This document shows, in pieces, positions 7,808 to 16,413 of a DNA stretch of 64,000 nt. The first letter of the stretch is position 1. The number at the start of each line of letters is the position of its first letter. A model generated the notes under the pieces. It was given only the letters and a program-made list of their open reading frames with translations, was not told the origin of the DNA and made no database searches. Source of the DNA: Hyphomicrobiales bacterium. Its GTDB lineage: Bacteria; Pseudomonadota; Alphaproteobacteria; Rhizobiales; Rhizobiaceae. The translations under genes were made by a program, and so were the position numbers. The stretch spans positions 1 through 64,000 of the forward strand of contig UCAG01000004.1 in assembly GCA_900470285.1 (NCBI GenBank), given 5' to 3'.

Positions 7808-8731
7808 TTATTCCTGAACCTTGCGGCGCAGTGTAAGGCAAAGCACGCCGGAGATAATCAGAAGGATTGCTGCCAGCTCAGTTATACCGGGTGTTTCATT
7901 GAGAAAGACTACGCCAAGTATAACAGTCACCACTGGTATTAATGAAGAAAGAGCTGATCCTGCCGCAGCACCAAGACCTGCGACAGCGCGGTTAAAAGCG
8001 ACCAGTCCGATAATGGTGGTGAATATGCCCTGATAAATTGCCTGTGTGAGAATATCCTCCCATGGAGCTGAGGTGATGTTTTTCTCAAAAAAGCAAAGAT
8101 AGAGCGGCAGGTAGACGAGTGCGGAGATCACCGCTGCAATTGCCGTGGCATGGAGCGCGCTGATACCGCTGCCACGCAAGGCAATAACGTAGGCAGCCCA
8201 GAGCATTGCAGCTGCCAGAAAGGCCAGATGGCCGTAAGATTGTCCGGCTTCAAAAGACTGGCTGACGATGAATAATGCACCGCCAAGAATGAGAAGGATA
8301 CCAGCCCAGCCGCGGGGTGAAAGTTTTTCTCGTAACAGAAAAGTCCCCAGCAGCGCCACCAGCACAGTCATCAGACCCGGAATAAGTGCTGCGGCCTGCG
8401 CGGCAGGCGCAAAACGCAGGCCGGTTGCAGTGAGCAGCGCGTAAGGGGCTCCTGCACCGCATATCAACAGAACCCAGCCGCTGCGACCAAGGCGGTTAAG
8501 GCCTGAGCCTGTTTTCCATAAGACAGGGAATAGCAACAGGCCGCCGGTGCCGAAACGCAGAGCAATAATATCATAGGCAGTGAGGCTGGATTTGACACCG
8601 AAGCGGGTGAGGACAAATGAACCGGACCAAATGGCCAGCCCGAGCAGCCCCCACAGGAAAGCACTCAGGCGGGAGGGGGAGGCAGCGATCTGCACTTGAG
8701 ATGTGGCGGGGCTGGTGATGCTTGCTGACAT
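7808..8731 (-). CDS. EamA/DMT-family transporter
   Basis: A 307-residue inner-membrane protein with about ten hydrophobic segments and two internal EamA repeats (first around residues 25-155, second around 165-300), the drug/metabolite transporter fold. Relatives export amino acids or related metabolites, but the substrate here cannot be inferred. It lies 71 bases downstream of a LysR gene on the same strand, so the regulator may be cotranscribed with it. Confidence 0.88.
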   Translation of the reverse strand: MSASITSPATSQVQIAASPSRLSAFLWGLLGLAIWSGSFVLTRFGVKSSLTAYDIIALRFGTGGLLLFPVLWKTGSGLNRLGRSGWVLLICGAGAPYALLTATGLRFAPAAQAAALIPGLMTVLVALLGTFLLREKLSPRGWAGILLILGGALFIVSQSFEAGQSYGHLAFLAAAMLWAAYVIALRGSGISALHATAIAAVISALVYLPLYLCFFEKNITSAPWEDILTQAIYQGIFTTIIGLVAFNRAVAGLGAAAGSALSSLIPVVTVILGVVFLNETPGITELAAILLIISGVLCLTLRRKVQE

Positions 8732-8802
8732 GACGGTCTCCTGATGTGAAGACCAGCCTGTGACATATAATGAAACTTATGCGGTCATTAAATCAAATCA
8801 GA

Positions 8803-9711
8803 TTACCCATTAGTCCGGCTTATGGTTTGTGTCATAAGCTGTGATAATGCCGCGAAAATATCTGTCTGGGTGTTATCCTGACGATGGATAAGTTGCAGGG
8901 TTCTGCAGAGTGCGGGACTGAAAGAGCGCAAACGCAATTCATGATAATCAGCCTGCGGGAAAGTGTTTGCCGCCAGAATAGTGATGCCCAGTCCTTGCCG
9001 TACCATATTCAGCGCGGTGGTAATGTCCTGTGTCATGATTGTTTCCGGCGCGGATATATTTGCCGCCTGAAACAGCGGCAGCATAATATGTTCCGAACCT
9101 GCGGCCATGATCACAGTGCGCTGCGTTGCATCCTGTAAGGTCAGATGCGGCAGACGCAGCAGGGGATCATCGCGGCGGATAACTGCCAGCAACTCTTCCT
9201 GCCTGAGCGGCTGACTGATCAGCTCAGCCGGCAGGCCTGTTGGTAAAGCCGTGATACCGGCATCGGTGATGCCTTGTCTGACCCAGTTGCTGACTTCGAG
9301 ATGCGTACCCTGATAAAGCGAGATTTCCAATTCTGGAAAGAGCCGCTGTAATTGTCTGCGCCATTGCGGCAGCAGGGTTTCTGCAATACTGGGAATGGCT
9401 GCAAAGCTGAACCGTTGCGGGTGCTGATTTTGCCGGTTTTCAGCGCTTTCAGCAATATTCAATATGCGCAGTGCCGCATCAATTGCGTGGTGTGCTTCGG
9501 GTAAAATGCTTTGCGCAAAGGCTGTGGGCGTCACACCGGATGCAGTTCTGGTAAAAAGCGGCAATCCCAAAGTTTTTTCCAGTGAGGCAAGCGACTGGCT
9601 GGCGGCTGATTGTGTGAGATGCAGCTGCCGTGCTGCCTTGCCGATAGTACCGCATGCAGCAATAGCGATGATCAGCTCAAGCTGGGACAAGGTTAGTTTT
9701 CGCTGCATCAC
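8803..9711 (-). CDS. LysR-family transcriptional regulator
   Basis: A 302-residue regulator with an N-terminal winged helix-turn-helix (LELIIAIAACGTIGKAARQLHLTQSAASQSLASLEKTLGLPLF region, about residues 11-53) and a C-terminal periplasmic-binding-like effector domain. It is followed on the same strand by the EamA transporter and is divergent from the amidotransferase operon at 9919, with a 207-base shared upstream region. It could control either side. The effector is unknown. Confidence 0.9.
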   Translation of the reverse strand: MMQRKLTLSQLELIIAIAACGTIGKAARQLHLTQSAASQSLASLEKTLGLPLFTRTASGVTPTAFAQSILPEAHHAIDAALRILNIAESAENRQNQHPQRFSFAAIPSIAETLLPQWRRQLQRLFPELEISLYQGTHLEVSNWVRQGITDAGITALPTGLPAELISQPLRQEELLAVIRRDDPLLRLPHLTLQDATQRTVIMAAGSEHIMLPLFQAANISAPETIMTQDITTALNMVRQGLGITILAANTFPQADYHELRLRSFSPALCRTLQLIHRQDNTQTDIFAALSQLMTQTISRTNG

Positions 9712-9918
9712 AACCTGTCTTTACGTGATTTGCAGCGTCTATATTTCTGTCCGTTAACAATAGACAGACATTTCTTGTTGTGCTGCACTGTTTCTGAAAA
9801 TCTTGTTTGGCGATTAGCGGGACTCTGCGATACAAGATTATGTCAGGCGGGCTTTTGAAGGCAAGTCCGGATTTTCTTTCCGGTTATTGTTGCCGCCTAT
9901 GTCAGCGGGGGCGTTATC

Positions 9919-11847
9919 GTGTGCGGATTAGCAGGCTATGTCGGGCAGATAAAAACGGATCAGGTGCCGGAGATTTTACTGCGCCGGATGGCCGATGCTA
10001 TTGCTCATCGCGGCCCTGACGAGCAGGGCGCCGTTGTTCTGAATGGTGCAGGTCTGGCGCATAAGCGTTTGTCTATTGTCGGCATCAGCGATGGTCAGCA
10101 ACCGATGACAGTCGCCGATAAGCGCTATGTGCTGGTTTTCAACGGCCAGATTTTCAATCATGCAGAGTTGCGTCGTGATCTGGAAGCACAGGGTGCACAG
10201 TTCCGCACTCACAGCGATACAGAAGTGATCCTGCATCTCTATGCCCGCTATGGCACGGATTGCCTGCGTTTTATGAACGGTGATTTTGCATTCGCTTTAT
10301 GGGATGTGCAGTTAAAGCGCATGTTTATTGCCCGTGATCGTCTGGGGGTGCGGCCGCTTTTCTACACTTATGCGGACGGGGTGTTATATTTCGCTTCAGA
10401 GATTAAGGCATTGCTGCGTGTGTCTTCGGTACAGGCGGAGCTTGATCCGGTTGCACTGGATCAGATTTTTACGCTCTGGGCGCCGGTTGCGCCGCGCACG
10501 GCCTTCCGTAATATCTATGAGCTTGAACCGGCGCATATGATGATCTGCGATGAAAACGGCATGAAAATGCACCGTTACTGGACGCTGGATTATCCGGACA
10601 GGGACGATGCTGCCGTCATTCATGATGCCGATACTGCCGCAGAAGAACTGGAAGCTTTACTGCAGGATGCCACTAATCTGCGCATTCAGGCTGATGTGCC
10701 TGTCGGAACTTATCTTTCCGGCGGGTTGGATTCATCACTGATTGCTGCTTTTGCACAGCCGCTGACAAAAGGCGAGCTGCATAGTTTTTCCGTAGGCTTC
10801 GAGCAGGCGGATTATGATGAAAGCCGTTATCAGCAAATGGTGGCGCAGGCGCTGCATACGCATCATCATTCCATCTCCATTGCGGAAGATGATATTGCCG
10901 CTATTTTCCCTGATGTTATTCAGGCTGCCGAAGTGCCGCTGGTCCGCACGGCACCGGCACCGCTTTATCGCCTTGCACAATTGGTGCGGGAAAGTGGCAT
11001 GAAAGCAGTGCTGACCGGAGAAGGGGCGGATGAGGTCTTTGCCGGCTATGATATTTTTCGCGAAGCAAAAGTCCGCCGTTTTTGTGCGCGGCAACCGCAA
11101 TCGCAAATCAGGCCGCAATTATTTCGCAAACTCTATCCTTATTTGCCTGGCTTAAAAGCACAGACACCGGAAACACTGGCTGCTTTTTTCGGTATTCACG
11201 GTACGGATCTGGCAGACCCGCTTTATTCGCACCGCCCGCGTTTTAAGGCGACAAGTGCTGCTAAATTGTTTTTCTCCGGCGATCTGAAACGGGAGCTTGC
11301 TGATTATGATGCGGGTGAGGAACTGGCTTCCAAACTGCCGGAGCGGTTCGGGCGCTGGCATGAACTACATCAGGCGCAATATCTGGAGTGTCGTTTTCTG
11401 TTGCCGTCCTATATTCTCTCCAGTCAGGGTGATCGTATGGCAATGGCGCATGGTGTGGAAACACGCTTTCCGTTTCTGGATTACCGCCTGTCTGAATTTG
11501 CAACAAGGTTGCATCCGTCGCTGAAGCTGCACGGACTGACCGAGAAATATCTGTTGCGCCGTGTCGCAGAAGAACGGGTTCCGGCTGAGGTTTTGCAAAG
11601 ACAGAAACAGCCTTATCGTGCGCCGGACAGCCATTCCTTTACCGGAAAGGGTGAAAAAGACTATGTACGCGATCTGATGAGTGACGGCCGCATTGAAGAG
11701 AGCGGCTATTTTAACTCTAAAGCCGTTTCTAAATTATATAATAAGAATAAAGAACAAGGTCTGACTGGTTTTCGTGACAATACAGCCTATGTCGGGGTGC
11801 TTTCTACACAGATATGGCTGAGAAAATTTACAAGTTTACTGAACTAG
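9919..11847 (+). CDS. asnB: Glutamine-dependent asparagine synthase-like amidotransferase
   Basis: The 642-residue protein has an N-terminal Ntn glutaminase domain with the essential Cys directly after the initiator Met (MCGLAGYVG), HRGPDEQG at 30-37, and a C-terminal ATP-pyrophosphatase domain with SGGLDSS at 267-273. It should hydrolyse glutamine and transfer ammonia to an adenylated carboxylate. The start is GTG at 9919, fixed by the need for Cys2 and a GGGGG site. The glutamine-binding loop reads NGQIFN, not the common NGEIYN. Its neighbours are an acyl carrier protein, an adenylate-forming ligase and an NAD-synthase-like enzyme, so a biosynthetic amidation role is more likely than housekeeping asparagine synthesis. 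Confidence 0.85.
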   Translation: MCGLAGYVGQIKTDQVPEILLRRMADAIAHRGPDEQGAVVLNGAGLAHKRLSIVGISDGQQPMTVADKRYVLVFNGQIFNHAELRRDLEAQGAQFRTHSDTEVILHLYARYGTDCLRFMNGDFAFALWDVQLKRMFIARDRLGVRPLFYTYADGVLYFASEIKALLRVSSVQAELDPVALDQIFTLWAPVAPRTAFRNIYELEPAHMMICDENGMKMHRYWTLDYPDRDDAAVIHDADTAAEELEALLQDATNLRIQADVPVGTYLSGGLDSSLIAAFAQPLTKGELHSFSVGFEQADYDESRYQQMVAQALHTHHHSISIAEDDIAAIFPDVIQAAEVPLVRTAPAPLYRLAQLVRESGMKAVLTGEGADEVFAGYDIFREAKVRRFCARQPQSQIRPQLFRKLYPYLPGLKAQTPETLAAFFGIHGTDLADPLYSHRPRFKATSAAKLFFSGDLKRELADYDAGEELASKLPERFGRWHELHQAQYLECRFLLPSYILSSQGDRMAMAHGVETRFPFLDYRLSEFATRLHPSLKLHGLTEKYLLRRVAEERVPAEVLQRQKQPYRAPDSHSFTGKGEKDYVRDLMSDGRIEESGYFNSKAVSKLYNKNKEQGLTGFRDNTAYVGVLSTQIWLRKFTSLLN

Positions 11848-12002
11848 TTTGGAAAATTTAAAAATCTTATAGACTTTACTGTCAAAATTATGCGTTAAGA
11901 CAGTGAATAAAACAGAGTATTTACAGGCTTCATTAGAGTATTCTCAAATTATTGCTATGGCAGTTCTGAGAATGCCGGAAATGACCGAAACAGGATAAGA
12001 GC

Positions 12003-12257
12003 ATGAGTGATACAATCAAAGACCGCTTGCGTGCGTTCATTATTGAGAATTTTCTTTTTGGCGATACGGATTATGCGCTGGAAGATGATGCCTCGCTAAT
12101 CGACAATGATGTGATGGATTCCACAGGCGTGTTGGAACTGATTGCTTTTATTGACGAGGCTTTCGGTATTAAAATGGCAGATGCGGATATTGTTCCGGCT
12201 AATCTCGACAGCCTGTCAAAAATCACCACCTATGTCGCCGCCCGTCAAGCTGCCTGA
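12003..12257 (+). CDS. Acyl (or aminoacyl) carrier protein
   Basis: An 84-residue phosphopantetheine carrier domain. Ser40 in DNDVMDSTGVLEL is the expected attachment site (DS-T rather than the fatty-acid ACP DSL), followed by a helix II with acidic residues. It should carry an acyl or aminoacyl thioester. It lies 155 bases after the amidotransferase and 18 bases before the adenylate-forming ligase that probably loads it. The DST motif and the context mark it as a dedicated carrier, not the fatty-acid AcpP. Confidence 0.88.
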   Translation: MSDTIKDRLRAFIIENFLFGDTDYALEDDASLIDNDVMDSTGVLELIAFIDEAFGIKMADADIVPANLDSLSKITTYVAARQAA

Positions 12258-12275
12258 TAGCAGGCCATCTGTCCG

Positions 12276-13841
12276 ATGATGCGTATTGAGAACCATCTTA
12301 AATTCCATGCACAAAATACCGGCCATAAGACTGTGCTGGTAACCGGACAGATGCGTCTTTCCTATGCGGAATTTAATGCCAAAGCTGAGGCTTTGGCGCG
12401 CAGTTTGCAGGTACAGAATGTACAGCGCGGGGATCGCGTTGTTATTTTTATGGATAATTGCTGGCAGGCAGCGGTATCAGTTTTTGCTATTTTGAAGGCT
12501 GGCGCAGTTTTCACACTGGTGAACCCTTCCACTAAAGCAGATAAACTTGGTTATATTCTGAACGACTGTACCCCTTCCGCTTTGCTGACACAGGCTAAAT
12601 TATTGCAGGTGGTTGATGAGGCTGAGGCGTTTGCTGAAATACCTGCTCTGATTGCCGTTAAAGGTCCAGGCCGCTCCAAGCGCCAGCACTTGTCATTTGA
12701 GACGGCTGTTGAACCGCAGGAAGACCAGACAGAGATTATCAGCGGCGGCATCGATATTGATCTGGCCATGCTGATCTATACATCCGGTTCAACCGGTCGC
12801 CCCAAAGGTGTGATGATGACACATCGCAATATTGAGGCGGCGGCGACCTCTCTGACGGGGCTGCTGAAAAACACTGCAGATGATATTATTCTTTCTGTAT
12901 TACCACTGTCTTTCAATTACGGGCTGTATCAGCTGCTGATGACTGTGAAACTCGGTGCAACGCTGGTGCTGGAAAAGTCCTTTGCCTTTCCGCAGGCAGT
13001 GTTTGAAGTGATGCGTGCAGAGAAGGTAACAGGTTTTCCTATTGTGCCTACAATGTCTGCTATTATGATGCAGATGCGTGATCTGACATCCGGTTTTTTG
13101 CCCGATCTGCGCTATGTTACCAACACTGCTGCCCAATTGCCGGTGCCGCATATCGAGTTTTTGCAACGTGTTGTTCCGGATGCGGAAATCTACTCCATGT
13201 ATGGTATGACAGAATGCAAACGCTGCACATGGTTGCCGCCGCATATGATCAGCGAGAAGCCGGAATCGGTGGGTATTGCACTGCCGAATAGTGAAGTTTA
13301 TCTGCTCGATGAGCAGGGCGGGCCTGTACCTGCCGGTGAAGCCGGTGAAATGGTGATACGCGGGCCGAATGTGATGCAGGGTTACTGGAACAATCCCGAG
13401 GCAAGTGCTGCTGTGCTGAAAAGCGGGCGCAATCCGTGGGAAAAGGTTCTGCATACCGGTGATCTGCTGCGCATGGATGCAGACGGATATTATTACTTTG
13501 TCGGGCGCAAGGATGACATCATCAAATCGCGCGGAGAAAAAGTGCCGCCGAAAGAAGTCGAGACTGTGCTTTACACGCATCCCGCCATTCGGGAAGCTGT
13601 TGTAGCCGGTGTGCCTGATGCAATGCTGGGGCAGGCGATCACCGCAATGGTGACCACCACAGATACAGAGCTGAGCGATAAGGATATTATCCGGTTCTGC
13701 CGTCAGCATCTGGAAGATTATATGGTTCCGGTTTTCGTGCTGGTTACGGATGAATTGCCGCGAACCGATACAGGTAAAGTCAGTCGTCGTCTTGCGGCGG
13801 AAATATTGGCCAAACAATACAGGCAGTTTCAGGATGAATAA
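12276..13841 (+). CDS. Class I adenylate-forming ligase (acyl-CoA/acyl-ACP synthetase type)
   Basis: A 521-residue ANL-superfamily enzyme that activates a carboxylic acid as the adenylate and passes it to a thiol, here most simply the adjoining carrier protein. Visible motifs are YTSGSTGRPKG at 168-178, YGMTE, the GDLLRMDADGYYYFVGRKDD hinge region, and PRTDTGK with the catalytic Lys near the C-terminus. Length matches stand-alone ligases. It overlaps the next gene by eight bases. Substrate cannot be called by eye; a specificity-pocket alignment would be needed. Confidence 0.88.
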   Translation: MMRIENHLKFHAQNTGHKTVLVTGQMRLSYAEFNAKAEALARSLQVQNVQRGDRVVIFMDNCWQAAVSVFAILKAGAVFTLVNPSTKADKLGYILNDCTPSALLTQAKLLQVVDEAEAFAEIPALIAVKGPGRSKRQHLSFETAVEPQEDQTEIISGGIDIDLAMLIYTSGSTGRPKGVMMTHRNIEAAATSLTGLLKNTADDIILSVLPLSFNYGLYQLLMTVKLGATLVLEKSFAFPQAVFEVMRAEKVTGFPIVPTMSAIMMQMRDLTSGFLPDLRYVTNTAAQLPVPHIEFLQRVVPDAEIYSMYGMTECKRCTWLPPHMISEKPESVGIALPNSEVYLLDEQGGPVPAGEAGEMVIRGPNVMQGYWNNPEASAAVLKSGRNPWEKVLHTGDLLRMDADGYYYFVGRKDDIIKSRGEKVPPKEVETVLYTHPAIREAVVAGVPDAMLGQAITAMVTTTDTELSDKDIIRFCRQHLEDYMVPVFVLVTDELPRTDTGKVSRRLAAEILAKQYRQFQDE

Positions 13842-14826
13842 GATTCAAGAGTTTTCTGCACAGACGATGGTGATTGATGCGGAAGCTGAGGTGGAGAAAA
13901 TCACCGCTGCCTTGCGTCGTCAGCTGCGCGGTCTGCGGCGCCGTGGTCTGGTTGTCGGTATCTCCGGCGGTATTGATTCCAGCGTGAGTACGGCACTGGC
14001 TGTACGCGCTGTCGGTGCGGATAAAGTCTTCGGTATTTTTATGCCGGAAAATGATTCCGACCCGTTGTCGCTGGCGCTGGGGCAGAAACTTGCAGGCACC
14101 TTTGGTGTGCAGACAGTGATTGAGGATATCGGCCCTGCCTTGGCTGCTATGGGTTGCTACCGCCGCCGCGATGATTTTATCCGCTCGGTTGTACCTGCTT
14201 ACGGAGAGGGCTGGGCGTCGAAGCTGGTGATCAACAATGCTTCTGAAAATGGCGGCTATAATATTTCCTCGCTGGTGGTGCAGTCGCCGGACGGTCAGCA
14301 GGAAAAAATCCGCCTGACACCGGAGGCTTATTTAGGCATCGTTGCTGCTACCAATATGAAGCAGCGTACCCGTAAACAGTTTGAATATTACCACGCGGAT
14401 CGCCTGAATTTTGCGGTTGTCGGTACACCAAACCGGCTGGAATATGATCAGGGCTTCTTCGTGAAGAACGGGGATGGTGCCGCGGATGTGAAGCCGATTG
14501 CCCATCTTTATAAGACACAGGTCTATCAGCTTGCTGATTATCTTGGAGTGCCCGCAGAAATCCGTCAACGTCCGCCGACAACAGATACTTTCTCGCTCGC
14601 GCAGACGCAGGAAGAGTTCTATTTCTCTCTGCCATATAATCTGATGGATCTTTGCCTTTACGCGCTTAATCACAAGATCAGTGCGGCGGATACGGTTAAA
14701 GCGACCAATCTGGGTGAAGATCAGGTGCAGCATGTCTGGGCGGATATTGCAGCCAAGCGTAAAACAACCAAAGCTCTGCATGAGCCGCCGCTCCTGGTCG
14801 AGCCGGTTCAGGATTTTCTGTCCTAG
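13834..14826 (+). CDS. nadE: NAD synthase-like ATP-pyrophosphatase amidating enzyme
   Basis: A 330-residue member of the ammonia-dependent NadE family. It has the PP-loop SGGIDSS at 44-50 and the NadE features KQRTR, VGTPNRLEYDQGFFVKNGDGAAD and a DTFSLAQTQEEFYF C-terminal segment. NadE adenylates nicotinate adenine dinucleotide and amidates it. There is no nitrilase-type glutaminase domain, so ammonia would come from solution or a partner. I placed the start at 13834, overlapping the ligase stop, because upstream codons read through the ligase gene. Being last in an asnB-carrier-ligase operon suggests a pathway role; a housekeeping role cannot be excluded. Confidence 0.8.
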   Translation: MNKIQEFSAQTMVIDAEAEVEKITAALRRQLRGLRRRGLVVGISGGIDSSVSTALAVRAVGADKVFGIFMPENDSDPLSLALGQKLAGTFGVQTVIEDIGPALAAMGCYRRRDDFIRSVVPAYGEGWASKLVINNASENGGYNISSLVVQSPDGQQEKIRLTPEAYLGIVAATNMKQRTRKQFEYYHADRLNFAVVGTPNRLEYDQGFFVKNGDGAADVKPIAHLYKTQVYQLADYLGVPAEIRQRPPTTDTFSLAQTQEEFYFSLPYNLMDLCLYALNHKISAADTVKATNLGEDQVQHVWADIAAKRKTTKALHEPPLLVEPVQDFLS

Positions 14827-14873
14827 AGCATAATTCCTTAAACTTAGAGCAGTTTAAGGAGAAATTATACTCT
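14825..14873. repeat. AT-rich inverted repeat
   Basis: Arms starting AGAGCATAATTCCTTAAAC and ending AAATTATACTCT surround a short loop directly at the nadE-like stop codon. The sequence differs from the other repeat families in the window. Confidence 0.7.
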
Positions 14874-14933
14874 AATTCTCAAGTGTTAGAGCGGGTTTTG
14901 TGTGCCAAGTCCGGCACATGGCGCTGTAATGAG

Positions 14934-14961
14934 AAAAGCCGCCTTTTCAGGCGGCTTTTTT
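14934..14961. terminator. Bidirectional terminator
   Basis: A 10-bp AAAAGCCGCC/GGCGGCTTTT stem with TTTTCA loop and flanking A and T runs lies between the convergent nadE-like and acyltransferase-like genes. Confidence 0.9.
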
Positions 14962-14969
14962 ATCGGCGC

Positions 14970-16085
14970 TTAAAGCGTGTTGGCGTAGAGTCTGTTCCAG
15001 AACTCTCCGGCAAGGCCGTTCAGCAGGGCTTTACCCTCGACAAAAGGCGGCAATGAAGCCGGATCCTGTGCCCACACCATCGTTGAGCATAAATGGGTGA
15101 AAGCAATGCGCTTTCCGAGCATGTTTTCCATGAGTTCCGGTTGTGTACGTCCGCGAATGGCGACAGCGCCGTTGGAGGCCGCATGATGGATCAGCGTATC
15201 AATCATCTGACTTCCGGCTTTCGGATCGCTAAAGAGTTCCAGTACACGCGCTGTTTTGCCAGACTCTAAGTGATAGAGGAAAAGACCGAGATTTTTGCCA
15301 GATTTCGTGCCTGCTTTGACCATATAGGCCTTGCCATATTCAGGCTTTTGCAATGCATCTTCCAGACGGTTCAGCAATTGCTCTGTATTCCATTGCGGAC
15401 GACAGGAAAAGCTTTGCGCATAATGCTGATAGAGTTCAGCAAATTCTGTTGCATCAATATCTGTACAGGTCAGTTGCTGGGCGGTTGGCCAATCCGATGG
15501 TGTGGCTGACCAGCGCAGGCTTTTGCCATGCATGGTATTGCGTTTGCGATCATCAAACTTGCGCGCCAAAGGTTGCAGCACGGAGAGAGGTTTCAGCTTG
15601 CTGCCTGCGATTTCTGTCATGAAGCTAAGCGGGCGAATAATCCGCAACCAGTCAAGGCTGTAATTGGTGAGTTGAACCGCATCCAGTTTTTTCCAGATCG
15701 CTGCGGCAATCTCACTGGCCGTTTCGGTTATCATCAGGTCATAACCGTCTTTTTGCAGATTGCGCATCAGTTTGACGCCGCCCAGAGGGTTGTGCTGATG
15801 ATCCTCTACCATCAATGTGCTGACAATGGCGGTGCGCAGTGTTTTATGTGACGTCTCACAAAAATAATCAAAATAATTCACGCCGAGAAAACCGCAAATA
15901 TTGCCGTTTTTGTCGAGCAAAACTTTAGAAGCAGGCGCGGTCTCTCCGGCAAAACGAATATAAAGCCGGTGAAGATAGGTGATCAGTTCAGCCGACGGTT
16001 CCTTGTTGCTTTTCCGGAAGATTTTTTGAAAAAGCTTTGCGACTACCGGTATATCCGTTTCTGTTAAGGATCGGATTTCAGTCAT
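14970..16085 (-). CDS. GNAT-fold acyltransferase-like protein
   Basis: A 371-residue cytoplasmic protein. The N-terminal part (MTEIRSLTETDIPVVAKLFQKIF, then NGNICGFLGV around residues 60-68) looks like a GNAT acetyltransferase domain, and a second such half is suggested by LGLFLYHLESGKTARVLELFSDP near 255-280. The acetyl-CoA loop is not clear, so catalytic activity is unproven. It is convergent with the asnB-carrier-ligase-nadE operon and shares its terminator, which hints that it belongs to the same pathway as an N- or O-acyl transfer step. No close named homologue comes to mind. Confidence 0.65.
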   Translation of the reverse strand: MTEIRSLTETDIPVVAKLFQKIFRKSNKEPSAELITYLHRLYIRFAGETAPASKVLLDKNGNICGFLGVNYFDYFCETSHKTLRTAIVSTLMVEDHQHNPLGGVKLMRNLQKDGYDLMITETASEIAAAIWKKLDAVQLTNYSLDWLRIIRPLSFMTEIAGSKLKPLSVLQPLARKFDDRKRNTMHGKSLRWSATPSDWPTAQQLTCTDIDATEFAELYQHYAQSFSCRPQWNTEQLLNRLEDALQKPEYGKAYMVKAGTKSGKNLGLFLYHLESGKTARVLELFSDPKAGSQMIDTLIHHAASNGAVAIRGRTQPELMENMLGKRIAFTHLCSTMVWAQDPASLPPFVEGKALLNGLAGEFWNRLYANTL

Positions 16086-16413
16086 GGCCAGTTTATCCCG
16101 TCTTTAGAGTCTGACATTTTACACATTATTCTGTGCATTATACCTGTTTTGCTTCCTGCTTCGGCTGCTAACAGCTGTCGCTCTGCTCTTGGTTGATAAT
16201 CATACTATGCGGGAGAAACCCTTTAAAATCTTTTACTTAAATGTTGGGATAGCTCCGCAGAAAATTGTGACCAAGATAAACTTGACTCTTTTTATCAAGT
16301 TTATTATTCCCTAGGCATAAGAGCGAAATCTACTCTTTCAATTGCTGCTTTTCAAAACTTGTCATGATTATGCATGGCAGGACAGACGATGTCTGCCTGC
16401 CAAAGGGGGTATT
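16086..16413. other. Gene-free region upstream of the TonB receptor
   Basis: This 328-base stretch separates the divergent acyltransferase-like and receptor genes and should hold both promoters. The only distinct structure I see is the inverted repeat at 16276-16304. An ATG at 16342 opens a longer receptor reading, but it lacks a ribosome site. Confidence 0.6.
16276..16304 (+). promoter_or_regulatory. Inverted repeat upstream of the haem-type receptor
   Basis: ATAAACTTGA and TCAAGTTTAT are perfect 10-bp arms around a nine-base spacer, 110 bases before the receptor start. Iron- or haem-responsive control (Irr, RirA, Fur or HmuP) is plausible from the gene, but I cannot assign the site to one of them. 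Confidence 0.45.

Noticed and set aside
16276-16304. Reading the receptor-upstream palindrome as an FNR box
   Set aside because: The arms are TTGA/TCAA-like but the spacer is nine bases, and the FNR consensus requires four between TTGAT and ATCAA.
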